Counted from the stretch's first letter, positions 45,966 through 54,145 are shown. The stretch is DNA of 64,000 nucleotides from Amycolatopsis acidicola (GCF_007713735.2 NZ_VMNW02000022.1:39014-103013); one strand, 5' to 3'. The notes: generated by a model not told the origin, from the sequence alone. Numbers and translations: made by a program.

Positions 45966-47434
45966 CGGGTGTGGTGTGCGCGCCGATGCACGTGGAGGCC
46001 GCGGCCTTGCGGGCTCCCGGCGTGCGGGTGCTGCACACGGGCATGGGCCCGCGCCGGTCGGCCGAATCCGCCCGGCAGTTCAGCGGCGCCACGCCGGTAC
46101 TGGTGGCCGGGGTCGCCGGAGCGGTCACCGGCGGCGTCGAGCCGGGCGACGTCGTGGTGGCCACCGAGATCGACGGGCCGGACGGGCCGGTGCCCCTGTG
46201 TTCGGCGCCACTGCTCGCGGGCGCGCTGCGGCGACTCGGGCTGACCGTCCACACTGGACCGGTAGCGTCCTCGGACAAGATGGTGGAGGGCGCGGACCGG
46301 GCGCGGTTCGCCGAACGGGGCGCACTGGCCGTCGACATGGAGTCCGCGCAGTTCGCTTCCGTACCGGCGCCGCTGGGGGTGGTACGGGCCATTGTGGACA
46401 CTCCGGGCTACCCGCTGCTGCGGCCGGGCACGTTCATGCGCGGGCTTTCCGGGCTGCGTTCGCTGCGGCTGGCGGCACCGGCGCTGGCGGATTGGTGTGC
46501 CGCGGCCGGTTCCGGCGAGCTGCTGCTGGCCAGCCCGCGGTCGTTCTGCGCGGGGGTGGACAGGGCGATCGAGATCGTCGAGCGGGCGCTGGAGCGCTAC
46601 GGCGCGCCGGTGTACGTGCGGCGGCAGATCGTGCACAACGCGCACGTGGTGCGCCGCCTGGAAGACCTGGGCGCGGTCTTCGTGCAGGAGGTCGAGGAGG
46701 TGCCCGAAGGCGCGACGACGGTGCTGGCCGCGCACGGCGTGGCGCCCTCGGTGCGGGAGGCCGCCGACGCGAGGGGACTGCGGGTGATCGACGCGACCTG
46801 CCCGCTGGTCACCAAGGTGCACAACGAGGTTCGCCGCTACAGCGCACGCGGCGACACGATCTTCCTCATCGGGCACGCCGACCACGAAGAGGTGGAAGGC
46901 ACCGTCGGGGAGGCGCCCGGCCGGGTGGTCGTCGTCGAGGACGCCTCGGCGGCGGCGCAGGTCCGGGCGGAGGATCCGGAGAAGGTCGCGTACGCCATGC
47001 AGACCACGCTGGCGGCCGACGAGGCCGAGGAGGTGGCTTCGGTGCTGCGCGAGCGGTTTCCCGCGATGGCGGCGCCGAGACGGGACGACATCTGTTACGC
47101 CACGACGAACAGGCAGCGCGCGGTGCGCGCTGTCGCCGAGCATTCCGATGTCGTGCTCGTGGTGGGTTCGGCGAACTCGTCGAACTCCCAGCGGCTCGTG
47201 GAGGTGTCGCGGCGGCGGGGCGCGGCCGCGTACCTGGTGGACGATGTGTCCGAAGTGGACCTGCGGTGGCTCGCGGGCGCGCGGCGGATCGGGATCACCG
47301 CGGGTGCTTCCGCCCCGCCGCACCTGGTGGAGGAGCTGACCCGGTGCCTGGGCGGGCTCGGCCGGAACTCGGTACGGGAGTCCCAGGTTGCCGACGAAGA
47401 CGTCCGATTCACGTTACCTCGGGAGGTGGGGTAG
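45962..47434 (+). CDS. Fusion of HpnG-like adenosylhopane phosphorylase and IspH
   Basis: A 490-aa bifunctional protein in one uninterrupted frame. Residues 1-180 are a nucleoside-phosphorylase-like HpnG domain: HTGMGPRRSAESARQF, PVLVAGVAGAVTGGVEPGDVVVATE and the ribose-binding ALAVDMESAQFA. Residues 185-490 are a complete IspH (LytB): three cluster cysteines Cys196 (RSFCAGVDRAIEIVERAL), Cys280 (DATCPLVTKVHNEV) and Cys378 (DDICYATTNRQRAV), with HNAHVV and GHADHEEVEGTVGE. Cys spacing 84 and 98 matches E. coli IspH (84 and 101). HpnG normally removes adenine from adenosylhopane; IspH makes IPP and DMAPP. The GTG start overlaps the shc stop. It is followed by the HpnH that makes the HpnG substrate. 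Confidence 0.93.
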   Translation: MTGVVCAPMHVEAAALRAPGVRVLHTGMGPRRSAESARQFSGATPVLVAGVAGAVTGGVEPGDVVVATEIDGPDGPVPLCSAPLLAGALRRLGLTVHTGPVASSDKMVEGADRARFAERGALAVDMESAQFASVPAPLGVVRAIVDTPGYPLLRPGTFMRGLSGLRSLRLAAPALADWCAAAGSGELLLASPRSFCAGVDRAIEIVERALERYGAPVYVRRQIVHNAHVVRRLEDLGAVFVQEVEEVPEGATTVLAAHGVAPSVREAADARGLRVIDATCPLVTKVHNEVRRYSARGDTIFLIGHADHEEVEGTVGEAPGRVVVVEDASAAAQVRAEDPEKVAYAMQTTLAADEAEEVASVLRERFPAMAAPRRDDICYATTNRQRAVRAVAEHSDVVLVVGSANSSNSQRLVEVSRRRGAAAYLVDDVSEVDLRWLAGARRIGITAGASAPPHLVEELTRCLGGLGRNSVRESQVADEDVRFTLPREVG

Positions 47435-47436
47435 AC

Positions 47437-48441
47437 ATGCACATGCCATTGCGGCAGTCGATGCGGCTGGGTGCGTTCCTGGCCAAGCAGAAGCTGCTCC
47501 GGAAGGACAAGTTCGCGATACTCGTCGAGCTGGAGCCGCTGTTCGCCTGCAACCTCAAATGCGGCGGCTGCGGGAAGATCCAGCAGCCGGCGCATCTGCT
47601 CAAGCAGCGGATGCCGGTGCAGCAGGCGATCGGCGCGGTGGAGGAGAGCGGCGCGCCGATGGTGTCCATCGCCGGCGGCGAGCCGCTGATGCACCCGCAG
47701 ATCGACGAGATCACCCGGATCCTGCTCGAGCGCAACAAGATCGTGTTCCTGTGCACGAACGCGCTGCTGCTGCCCAAGCACATCCACAAGTTCAAGCCGC
47801 ACCGCAATTTCGCGTGGATGGTGCACATCGACGGGCTGGAGGAGAAGCACGACGCCTCGGTCCGCAAGGAAGGCGGGTTCCAGGCCGCCGTGGACGCCAT
47901 CCGGCTCGCGAAGTCGAAGGGCTTCCGGGTCATGACGAACACGACGTTCTTCAACACCGACAGCCCGCAGGACGTCATCGACGTGCTCGACTACCTCAAC
48001 GACGAGGTGGGCGTGGACAACATGCAGCTCTCGCCGGGCTACGCGTACGAGAAGGCACCGGACCAGGAGAGCTTCCTCGGCGTGCAGCAGAGCCGTGAGC
48101 TGTTCTCGAAGGCCTTCGCCGATGGGCGCCGCAAGAAGTGGCGGCTCAACCACTCGCCGGTGTTCCTCGACTTCATCGAGGGCAAGCGGGATCTCGAATG
48201 CACGCCGTGGGGCATCCCGTCGTATTCGCTGCTGGGCTGGCAGCGGCCGTGTTACCTGCTCGACGACGGCTACGCCAAGACCTGGCGCGAGCTGATCGAG
48301 GAGACCGAGTGGGACAAGTTCGGCCGCGGCAAGGACCCGCGCTGCGCGAACTGCATGGCGCACTGCGGCTACGAGCCCACGTCGGTGATCGCCACGACGA
48401 ACTCGCTCAAGGAGACCATCCGCGCCGCGGTGAGTGTCTGA
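47437..48441 (+). CDS. hpnH: Radical SAM adenosylhopane synthase HpnH
   Basis: A 334-aa radical SAM enzyme that joins the adenosyl radical to diploptene to begin C35 hopanoid side chains. Cluster motif ACNLKCGGCGKIQQP (C-x3-C-x2-C near residue 41), MVSIAGGEPLMHPQI, and GFQAAVDAIRLAKSKGFRV, with a C-terminal Cys-rich CANCMAHCGYEPTS (SPASM-like extra cysteines). ATG at 47437 follows GGGAGG. It is the last gene of the operon, 10 bp before a perfect terminator. Confidence 0.95.
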   Translation: MHMPLRQSMRLGAFLAKQKLLRKDKFAILVELEPLFACNLKCGGCGKIQQPAHLLKQRMPVQQAIGAVEESGAPMVSIAGGEPLMHPQIDEITRILLERNKIVFLCTNALLLPKHIHKFKPHRNFAWMVHIDGLEEKHDASVRKEGGFQAAVDAIRLAKSKGFRVMTNTTFFNTDSPQDVIDVLDYLNDEVGVDNMQLSPGYAYEKAPDQESFLGVQQSRELFSKAFADGRRKKWRLNHSPVFLDFIEGKRDLECTPWGIPSYSLLGWQRPCYLLDDGYAKTWRELIEETEWDKFGRGKDPRCANCMAHCGYEPTSVIATTNSLKETIRAAVSV

Positions 48442-48450
48442 GCGGTGCAC

Positions 48451-48487
48451 GAAAAGGGCGGCCGGCTTCCAGCCGGCCGCCCTTTTC
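48451..48487. terminator. Perfect 17-bp hairpin terminator between hpnH and the oxidoreductase
   Basis: Stem GAAAAGGGCGGCCGGCT with its complement around a 3-base loop. It lies between convergent genes and can end both transcripts; the A/T flanks give a U-run in both directions. Confidence 0.88.
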
Positions 48488-48510
48488 GGGTTCCTTGTCG
48501 CGCAAGGCAT

Positions 48511-49482
48511 TCAGGGCTGCAGGATCAGCTTTCCGGTGGTGCGCCTGCCCTGCAGGTCCTCGTGCGCGCGGCGCGCGTCGGCGAGCGGGTAGCGGTGGCC
48601 GACGCGGACGTTGAGCGCACCGGAGGTCACCGCCTGGAACAGTTCCTCCGCGCGCCAGTCGAGTTCCTCGCGGGTGCGGACGTAGTGCGCGCTCGTCGGG
48701 CGGGTCAGATAGACCGAGCCGGCGGAGTTCAGGCGCTGCGGGTCCACCGGGGGCACCGGGCCGCTGGCCGCGCCGAACAGGGCCAGCACGCCGCGCACCC
48801 GCAGACTCGCCAGGCTGCCGTCGAAAGTGGTCTTGCCGACGCCGTCGTACACCGCGGCCACGCCCTCGCCGCCGGTGAGTTTCCGCGTCTCCTCGGCGAA
48901 ATCCACCTTGTCGTAGCGGATGATCTCGTCGGCGCCGGCCTCGCGGGCCAGTTTTTCCTTCTCCTCGGTGGACACCGTGCCGATCACGCGCGCGCCGCGG
49001 GCCTTCGCCAGCTGCACCAGCAGCAGCCCGACCCCGCCGGCGGCGGCGTGCAGCAGGATCGTGTCGCCCTCCTGCACCTCGTACGTCGAGCGGACGAGGT
49101 AGTGCGCGGTGACGCCCTGCAGCATCACGGCCGCCGCCGTCTCGTCCGGCACGCTGTCCGGCACGTGGACCGCGATGCTCGCGGAGATCTTCGCGCGCTG
49201 CGCGTAACCGCCGAGCTGGCCCTGCCACGCCACGCGGTCACCGGGCTTGAACCCCGTCACGTCCGGCCCGACCGCGGCCACCGTGCCCGCGCCCTCCATG
49301 CCGAGGGTGAGCGGGAGGTCCATCTTGTACAGCCCGCTGCGGTGGTAGGTGTCGATGTAGTTCACCCCGGCGGCGGCCACGTCCACCACGATCTCGCCGG
49401 CTCCCGGTTCGCCGATCTCGACCTCCGCGACCTCCAGTACCTCGGGGCCACCGGTGCGGCGGATCTGCACTGCCGTGGACAT
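48511..49482 (-). CDS. qor: Quinone oxidoreductase, zeta-crystallin-type MDR
   Basis: A 323-aa zinc-free medium-chain dehydrogenase that reduces quinones with NADPH. Visible: YIDTYHRSGLYKMDLPLTLGMEGAGTV (substrate region), ILLHAAAGGVGLLLVQLAKARG (cofactor loop), IGTVSTEEKEKLAREAGADEII, and a C-terminal AQHRYPLADARRAHEDLQGRRTTGKLIL-type segment. The position before ctaA and the neighbours match Rv1454c. Convergent with the hopanoid operon; divergent from the next gene. Confidence 0.93.
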   Translation of the reverse strand: MSTAVQIRRTGGPEVLEVAEVEIGEPGAGEIVVDVAAAGVNYIDTYHRSGLYKMDLPLTLGMEGAGTVAAVGPDVTGFKPGDRVAWQGQLGGYAQRAKISASIAVHVPDSVPDETAAAVMLQGVTAHYLVRSTYEVQEGDTILLHAAAGGVGLLLVQLAKARGARVIGTVSTEEKEKLAREAGADEIIRYDKVDFAEETRKLTGGEGVAAVYDGVGKTTFDGSLASLRVRGVLALFGAASGPVPPVDPQRLNSAGSVYLTRPTSAHYVRTREELDWRAEELFQAVTSGALNVRVGHRYPLADARRAHEDLQGRRTTGKLILQP

Positions 49483-49549
49483 GGGTTCTCCTCACTCTCG
49501 CCGTGCTGGGCCGTTCCCAGTCTCACACTGCGCCCCGGGCGACGCGCCT

Positions 49550-49555
49550 TAGGAT
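49550..49555 (+). promoter_or_regulatory. Candidate -10 element for the 49562 gene
   Basis: TAGGAT at 49550-49555 lies 7 bases ahead of the GTG start, suggesting a leaderless transcript. No ribosome site precedes the GTG. Confidence 0.4.
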
Positions 49556-49561
49556 GCGGGT

Positions 49562-49876
49562 GTGGCTGAAGAGACCGAAAAGACCGAACCGCCGACCGAG
49601 AAGCAGCTCGGCGCCGCCCGCCGTTTCGTCGCCGAGCACGGCAAGCCCGCGAAGGCCGTGGTGGAGAACATCGGCCGGAAGGGCGCGCGCGTGGTGCTCG
49701 TCGGCGCCGACGGCGCGCTCGGCGACGTGATCGTGCCCGCCCCCGCGACTGGTGACGCGCTCGTCGAAGCCGTCGAGGACCTCGAGCCGGCGGAGTGGGA
49801 CGCGGAGACCGTGGGCGCCACCAAGATCGGCGCCGCGCACCGGCACCGCATGGCGGGCCCGCGCGGCCGCCACTGA
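49562..49876 (+). CDS. Conserved-looking small protein of unknown function
   Basis: A 104-aa soluble, acidic protein (MAEETEKTEPPTEKQLGAA) without a signal peptide or membrane segment. Residues 36-60 (VVENIGRKGARVVLVGADGALGDVIV) look like a small beta-rich domain. The end is basic (AHRHRMAGPRGRH). I do not recognise the family. It sits between qor and the desaturase, a place where M. tuberculosis has Rv1455, but I cannot claim orthology. GTG start right after a -10-like hexamer. Confidence 0.55.
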   Translation: MAEETEKTEPPTEKQLGAARRFVAEHGKPAKAVVENIGRKGARVVLVGADGALGDVIVPAPATGDALVEAVEDLEPAEWDAETVGATKIGAAHRHRMAGPRGRH

Positions 49877-49933
49877 GCCCCGGCGTTACCCGCGGGCCTC
49901 GCCCGGCCGGGTTCCGGCTCGCCTTGCGCCGTT

Positions 49934-50002
49934 TTGGCCGCTGGGGTTGGTGTGTTGGCTGCTGGGGGTGGTGTGTTGGCTGCTCCGGCTGACGCTTTGG
50001 CC
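49934..50002. repeat. 21-bp periodic repeat, locus 3
   Basis: TTGGC(C/T) cores begin at 49934, 49955, 49976 and 49997, exactly 21 bp apart, with GCTGGGG-type linkers, a different linker from loci 1 and 2 but the same length. One opposite-orientation GGCCAAC lies at 50091. It lies in the 268-bp gap between two convergent genes and no gene is seen there. Confidence 0.75.
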
Positions 50003-50144
50003 GCTGGGGGCTCAGGCGTGACGGGCCCGGCTGGCCGACGCGGCTTGTAGCCCGTCTTGTCCGACCGGCGCTCCTGGCCATGGCCCGCTTGGCCAACACG
50101 AGCCCCGCGGCCCCGGCCGAAGCGGGCTCCGCGCGGGCCGCGGC

Positions 50145-51080
50145 TCAGGCGGCTTTCGCGCGTTTGGCCGCCAGCCGCTCGGCCCGCGGCCACCGCACGT
50201 CGCGGGCCCAGCGGAGCTTCTCGAACATCCAGATCACCCGCGCCGAGACGTCCACCTGACCGCGCAGCACCCCGTGCCGGGCGCAGGTCGGGTCGGCGTG
50301 GTGGGAGTTGTGCCAGGACTCGCCCATCGACAGGATCGCCAGCGGCCAGAAGTTCGCCGCCTTGTCCCGGCTGGCGAACGGGCGGTCACCGACCATGTGG
50401 CAGATCGAGTTCACCGACCAGGTCACGTGGTGCAGGAACGCGATCCGCACCAGCCCGGCCCAGAAGAACGCGGTCACCGCGCCCCACCACGACCAGCTCA
50501 GCAGCCCGCCGAGCAGCGCGGGCAGCGCCAGGCTCAGCGTGATCCACAGCCAGAAATACCGGTTCACGACGCGGAGATCGTTGTCCGCCACCAGATCCGG
50601 GGCGAACCGGTCGTAGTTGGTCACCTCGCGCTGGAACATCCAGCCCATGTGCGCGTGCCAGAACCCGCGCGTGAGCGCCATCGGCGACGTGCCGAACAGC
50701 CAGGGGGAGTGCGGGTCGCCCTCGCGGTCGGCGAAGGCGTGGTGGCGCCGGTGGCTGGCCACCCAGAAGATCACCGAACCCTGCACGGCCATACTGCCCG
50801 CGATCGCCAGCGCCACGCGCAGCACCCGCCCGGACTTGAAGGCGCCGTGGGTGAAGTAGCGGTGGTAGCCGACCGTCACGCCGAGGGTGGCGACCACGTA
50901 GAACACCGCCGCCAGCACGAGGTCGAGCCAGTTCAGGCCCCAGCCCCAGGCCAGCGGCAGCGCGAGCACGAGCGCGGCGAAGGGGATCAGCAGGAAGGCC
51001 TTGAGGACGATCATCTGGCCGGTGGACCGGCTGTGGGAGACCAGTGGTTTGGCACCGGCCCGGACATCGGTGGTACTCAT
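50145..51080 (-). CDS. Acyl-CoA/acyl-lipid fatty acid desaturase
   Basis: A 311-aa membrane di-iron desaturase of the stearoyl-CoA type. Histidine boxes HRYFTH, HRRHHAFAD and HNSHHAD are all present, and four hydrophobic segments surround them (IPFAALVLALPLAWGWGLNWLDLVLAAVFYVVATLGV-type). The start is MSTTDV at 51080, because an upstream in-frame ATG has no ribosome site and encodes a poor N-terminus; GAGG lies about 12 bases ahead of MSTTDV. It introduces a cis double bond, probably at delta-9, and so adjusts membrane fluidity. It lies between the 49562 gene (convergent) and ctaA (upstream, same strand). Confidence 0.93.
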   Translation of the reverse strand: MSTTDVRAGAKPLVSHSRSTGQMIVLKAFLLIPFAALVLALPLAWGWGLNWLDLVLAAVFYVVATLGVTVGYHRYFTHGAFKSGRVLRVALAIAGSMAVQGSVIFWVASHRRHHAFADREGDPHSPWLFGTSPMALTRGFWHAHMGWMFQREVTNYDRFAPDLVADNDLRVVNRYFWLWITLSLALPALLGGLLSWSWWGAVTAFFWAGLVRIAFLHHVTWSVNSICHMVGDRPFASRDKAANFWPLAILSMGESWHNSHHADPTCARHGVLRGQVDVSARVIWMFEKLRWARDVRWPRAERLAAKRAKAA

Positions 51081-51219
51081 GCGCCTGAAAACCTCACTCC
51101 GGTTCGCGGACGGGAAACGGACATTCCGCCCTCGCCACGCAGTAGCGTAGTGCCCTGGTCTGGCGAGCACGCCGACACCGCGTTAAGGCAGTATGTCCGC
51201 TCGCGGACCGCTGACCGGT

Positions 51220-52185
51220 TCAGGCAGCGGTGAGTTCTCTCTCTTCGGCGCCGGCCGGGGCGGCGGCCCCGCGGTCCCGCGATCCGCACCACAGCGCGGC
51301 GGTCGCGATGATCACGAGCGCGGAACCCAGGACGTGGAAGGAAACCAGCGCCTCCGGCACCCCCAGCGCGTACTGCACGGAACCCAGCACGCCCTGCGCG
51401 AGCGCGACCACCCAGACGAGGCTGTAGCGCCACCAGAGCCGCTTCGGCGCGCCCGCGCGCAGCAGCGTGAGCCCGAACATCACCAGCACGAGCAGGTAGC
51501 AGACGAGGAACGCGCCGTGGATCGTGGCGAGCGTCTCGATCGGGGCGTCGAGCCGGTGGGTTTCCGGGTCGCCGCCGTGCGGGCCGGCGCCGGTGACCGT
51601 GGTGCCGGCGATCAGGATCGCCCACAGCGCCACCACGAGCGTGACGAGCAGCTTGTGCCCCAGCGGCGGGACCAGCCAGCGCGCGGGCTCGTCGCCCTCG
51701 AGGAACGCGTGCAGCAAAAGCACCGCGAGCCAGATCAGGGGAGTGGAGACGAGGAAGTGGATCGCGACGGTCCACCATTCCAGCTTCGCCAGCACGGTCA
51801 TCCCGCCGACCACGGCCTGCAGGACGACGCCGCCGGGCATCGTCCACGCCAGCGCCAGCAGGCGCCGCCGGTCCGGCCGGTCGAGCTTGACCCGCCACGC
51901 GGTGATGACCGCGATCGCCGCGACCGCGATGACCAGGCCGGTCAGCATCCGGTTGCTGAACTCGATCCACTGCGTGAACTGGTGGTACTCCGCATGCTGG
52001 ACCGGCACCATGCTGCCGGGCTGGCATTCCGGCCAGGTCCGGCAGCCCAGCCCCGAACCGGTCACGCGGACGACCGAGCCGGTCACGCCGATCCCGGCCT
52101 GCGCCACGATCGCGGCGATGCCGACCCCCTTCTGCACCGCGCGCGAGGGGAGGGGCAGCCGGCCGACGAGCGAGTTCAGGAACAC
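51220..52185 (-). CDS. ctaA: Heme A synthase (CtaA/Cox15)
   Basis: A 321-aa eight-helix membrane monooxygenase that oxidises the C8 methyl group of heme O to make heme A for cytochrome aa3. Visible: GVTGSVVRVTGSGLGCRTWPECQPG (N-terminal conserved segment), HQFTQWIEFSNRMLTGLV, IHFLVSTPLIWLAVLLLHA, ETHRLDAPIETLATIHGAFLV, and VSFHVLGSALVIIAT. The paired histidines for heme ligation are at HQF, IHF, IHG and FHV. The start is a GTG at 52185 with weak initiation signals. Its partner ctaB is at 29699. By position it matches Rv1456c. Confidence 0.94.
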   Translation of the reverse strand: MFLNSLVGRLPLPSRAVQKGVGIAAIVAQAGIGVTGSVVRVTGSGLGCRTWPECQPGSMVPVQHAEYHQFTQWIEFSNRMLTGLVIAVAAIAVITAWRVKLDRPDRRRLLALAWTMPGGVVLQAVVGGMTVLAKLEWWTVAIHFLVSTPLIWLAVLLLHAFLEGDEPARWLVPPLGHKLLVTLVVALWAILIAGTTVTGAGPHGGDPETHRLDAPIETLATIHGAFLVCYLLVLVMFGLTLLRAGAPKRLWWRYSLVWVVALAQGVLGSVQYALGVPEALVSFHVLGSALVIIATAALWCGSRDRGAAAPAGAEERELTAA

Positions 52186-52436
52186 GCGATCGAGGATATT
52201 CCCCGGGGCTTGCCGTGAGGTCGGCCGGGTGGTAGCGCCGGGGGATCGCGCCGGGTGGTGGCTGGGCGTGAGAGGAGCCGGGCGGGGTGGCGTTCGTGGT
52301 GGCCGCTTGCCGCGGATGGTGCGGGCGGGGACTTGGCGGAGTCGTGGTGGGGGATGGCGCCGAGTGATGCTTCTCGAACTACCGGCGGGGAGTCGCGTCG
52401 TGCGGGCGGAAACCGGGCCCGGGCGCGCCGCGGGAC
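52186..52436. other. 251-bp gap between ctaA and the ABC permease
   Basis: GC-rich intergenic DNA with no gene and no repeat copy seen; only GATATTCCCCGGGG near the ctaA start looks palindromic. It probably contains the ctaA promoter, but no clean element is readable. Confidence 0.35.
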
Positions 52437-53222
52437 TCAGGTCAGGCGAGTGGTGCGGGTGGCGAGGGCACCCGCCACGGCGCCCCAGCCGATCAGCACC
52501 ACGACGGGCTCCCACGCGAGCGTGCCTTCGACGAGAGCCTGCCGCAGGCCCTCCGCCAGCGCGCCGGACGGCAGCAGCTCCACGATCGTCGCGGCGCCGG
52601 ACGGCAGCGTCGAGGGCGCCAGCAGGATCCCGCCCGCGAGCAGCAGCACGAACCACACGATGTTCGCCAGCGCCAGCACGGCTTCCGCGCGCAGCGAGCC
52701 GCCCAGCAGCACGCCCAGCGCGCCGAAGCTCAGCGTGCCGAGCACGAGCAGCACCACCGCTTCGGCGAGCCCGGCGCCCGAGGGGGACCAGCCGAGGATC
52801 GCCGCCACGGCGCCGAGCACGACCACCTGCAGCAGCACAACGACGAGCGCGGCCACGATCCGGCCCGCCACCAGCAGCCAGCGCGGCAGCGCCGTCGCGG
52901 AAAGCCTTTTCAGGACGCCGTAACGCCGGTCGAAGCCGAGCGCGATGGCCTGCCCGGTGAAGGCCGAGGACATCACCGCCAGCGCGAAGATCCGCGGCGT
53001 CACCCAGTCCACTTTGGACACCGGGCCGAGGTCGCCGGTGGGCACGATGTCCAGCAGCGTCAGGCCGATCAGCAGCGCGAGCGGGATGAGCAGGGTCAGC
53101 AGGATCTGCTCGCCGTGGCGCAGGGTGAGACTCGTCTCGACCCTCGCGTGCGTGCTGAGCATCTTGGCGCGGCTGCCCGCGCCGGGCTTCGGGGTGAAGG
53201 TGCCGGGGGCGAAAGTGGTCAC
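52437..53222 (-). CDS. ABC-2-type exporter permease
   Basis: A 261-aa membrane protein with six helices (LLTLLIPLALLIGLTLLDI, AVMSSAFTGQAIALGF, ALVVVLLQVVVLGAVAAILG and others), of the ABC-2/DrrB type. It starts with a GTG that overlaps the ATPase stop (GTGA) and so is its partner. The gene order ctaA-permease-ATPase-mptB matches Rv1456c-Rv1459c. Substrate unknown; a link to respiratory or cell-envelope biogenesis is suggested only by neighbours. Confidence 0.88.
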   Translation of the reverse strand: MTTFAPGTFTPKPGAGSRAKMLSTHARVETSLTLRHGEQILLTLLIPLALLIGLTLLDIVPTGDLGPVSKVDWVTPRIFALAVMSSAFTGQAIALGFDRRYGVLKRLSATALPRWLLVAGRIVAALVVVLLQVVVLGAVAAILGWSPSGAGLAEAVVLLVLGTLSFGALGVLLGGSLRAEAVLALANIVWFVLLLAGGILLAPSTLPSGAATIVELLPSGALAEGLRQALVEGTLAWEPVVVLIGWGAVAGALATRTTRLT

Positions 53223-54145
53223 GAGCGCAGCTCCCGTCCGGTCAGCTCCAGGAAGACCTCTTCCAGATCCCGTTTGCCCACATGCAGTTCCTCCGCCAGC
53301 ACGCCCTGCTGCGCGCACCACGACGTGACGGTGGAGACCACCTGCGGGTCGACGTGGCCCAGCACCCGGTAGCCGCCGGGGGCGACCTCCTGCACGTGGT
53401 AGCCCTCGGGCAGGGCGGCGGCCAGCAGCGTGGTGTCCAGCCCCGCGCGCGCCTTGAACCGCAGCTGCGCCGAGTCGGAGTCCTCGGCCGTCAGCGCGCT
53501 CGGCGTGCCCTCGGCGATGACCTGGCCGTGGTCGACGATCACGACGTCGTCGGCCAGCGCCTCGGCCTCTTCCATCAGGTGCGTGGTCAGCAGGACGCTC
53601 ACGCCGTCCGCGCGCAGCGCGCCCAGCAGGTCCCAGACCAGGCGCCGCGCCTGCGGGTCCATGCCGGCCGTCGGCTCGTCCAGGAACACCAGCTCGGGGC
53701 GGCCGACGAGGGCGCAGGCAAGGGAAAGGCGCTGCTGCTGCCCGCCGGAAAGCCGTTTGAACGGGGTGCGGCGGGCGGCGGCCAGGCCCAGGATTTCCAG
53801 CAGCCACGCGGGATCCAGCGGCTCGGCGGCGCAGGACGCGACCAGGCCGAGCATCTCGCCCGCGCGCACGCCCGGGTACGCGCCGCCGCCCTGGGGCATC
53901 ACGCCGATGCGGGGCCGCAGCTTCGCGCCTTCGCGCGCCGGGTCCAGCCCGAGTACCCGCACCGAACCGGAATCCGGCCGCAGGAAGCCTTCGCAGATCT
54001 CGACGGTGGTGGTCTTCCCTGCGCCGTTGGGCCCGAGCAGGGCGAGCAGGCGGCCGCGGTGCATCTTCAGGTCCAGGCCGTCGACGGCGGTCTTCGGGCC
54101 GTACTTCTTCACCAGCCCGGTGATCTCGACGGCAGGTGTGCTCAC
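53219..54145 (-). CDS. ABC transporter ATP-binding protein (DrrA-like)
   Basis: A 308-aa ATPase. Walker A LLALLGPNGAGKTTTVEIC near residue 40, Q-loop GVMPQGGGAYPGVRAGEM, ABC signature RLSGGQQQRLSLACALVG, Walker B ELVFLDEPTAGMDPQARRL, H-loop LLTTHLMEEAEALADDVVIVDHG. About 90 extra residues at the C-terminus (LGHVDPQVVSTVTSWCAQQGVLAEELHVGKRDLEEVFLELTGREL) are the DrrA-type tail. GTG at 54145 is used; TTG at 54154 is the alternative. Confidence 0.93.
   Translation of the reverse strand: MSTPAVEITGLVKKYGPKTAVDGLDLKMHRGRLLALLGPNGAGKTTTVEICEGFLRPDSGSVRVLGLDPAREGAKLRPRIGVMPQGGGAYPGVRAGEMLGLVASCAAEPLDPAWLLEILGLAAARRTPFKRLSGGQQQRLSLACALVGRPELVFLDEPTAGMDPQARRLVWDLLGALRADGVSVLLTTHLMEEAEALADDVVIVDHGQVIAEGTPSALTAEDSDSAQLRFKARAGLDTTLLAAALPEGYHVQEVAPGGYRVLGHVDPQVVSTVTSWCAQQGVLAEELHVGKRDLEEVFLELTGRELRS

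Noticed and set aside
30705..50002. CRISPR array at the 21-bp repeats
   Set aside because: Units of 21 bp with no separate unique spacers of 30-40 bp, and no cas genes in the window.
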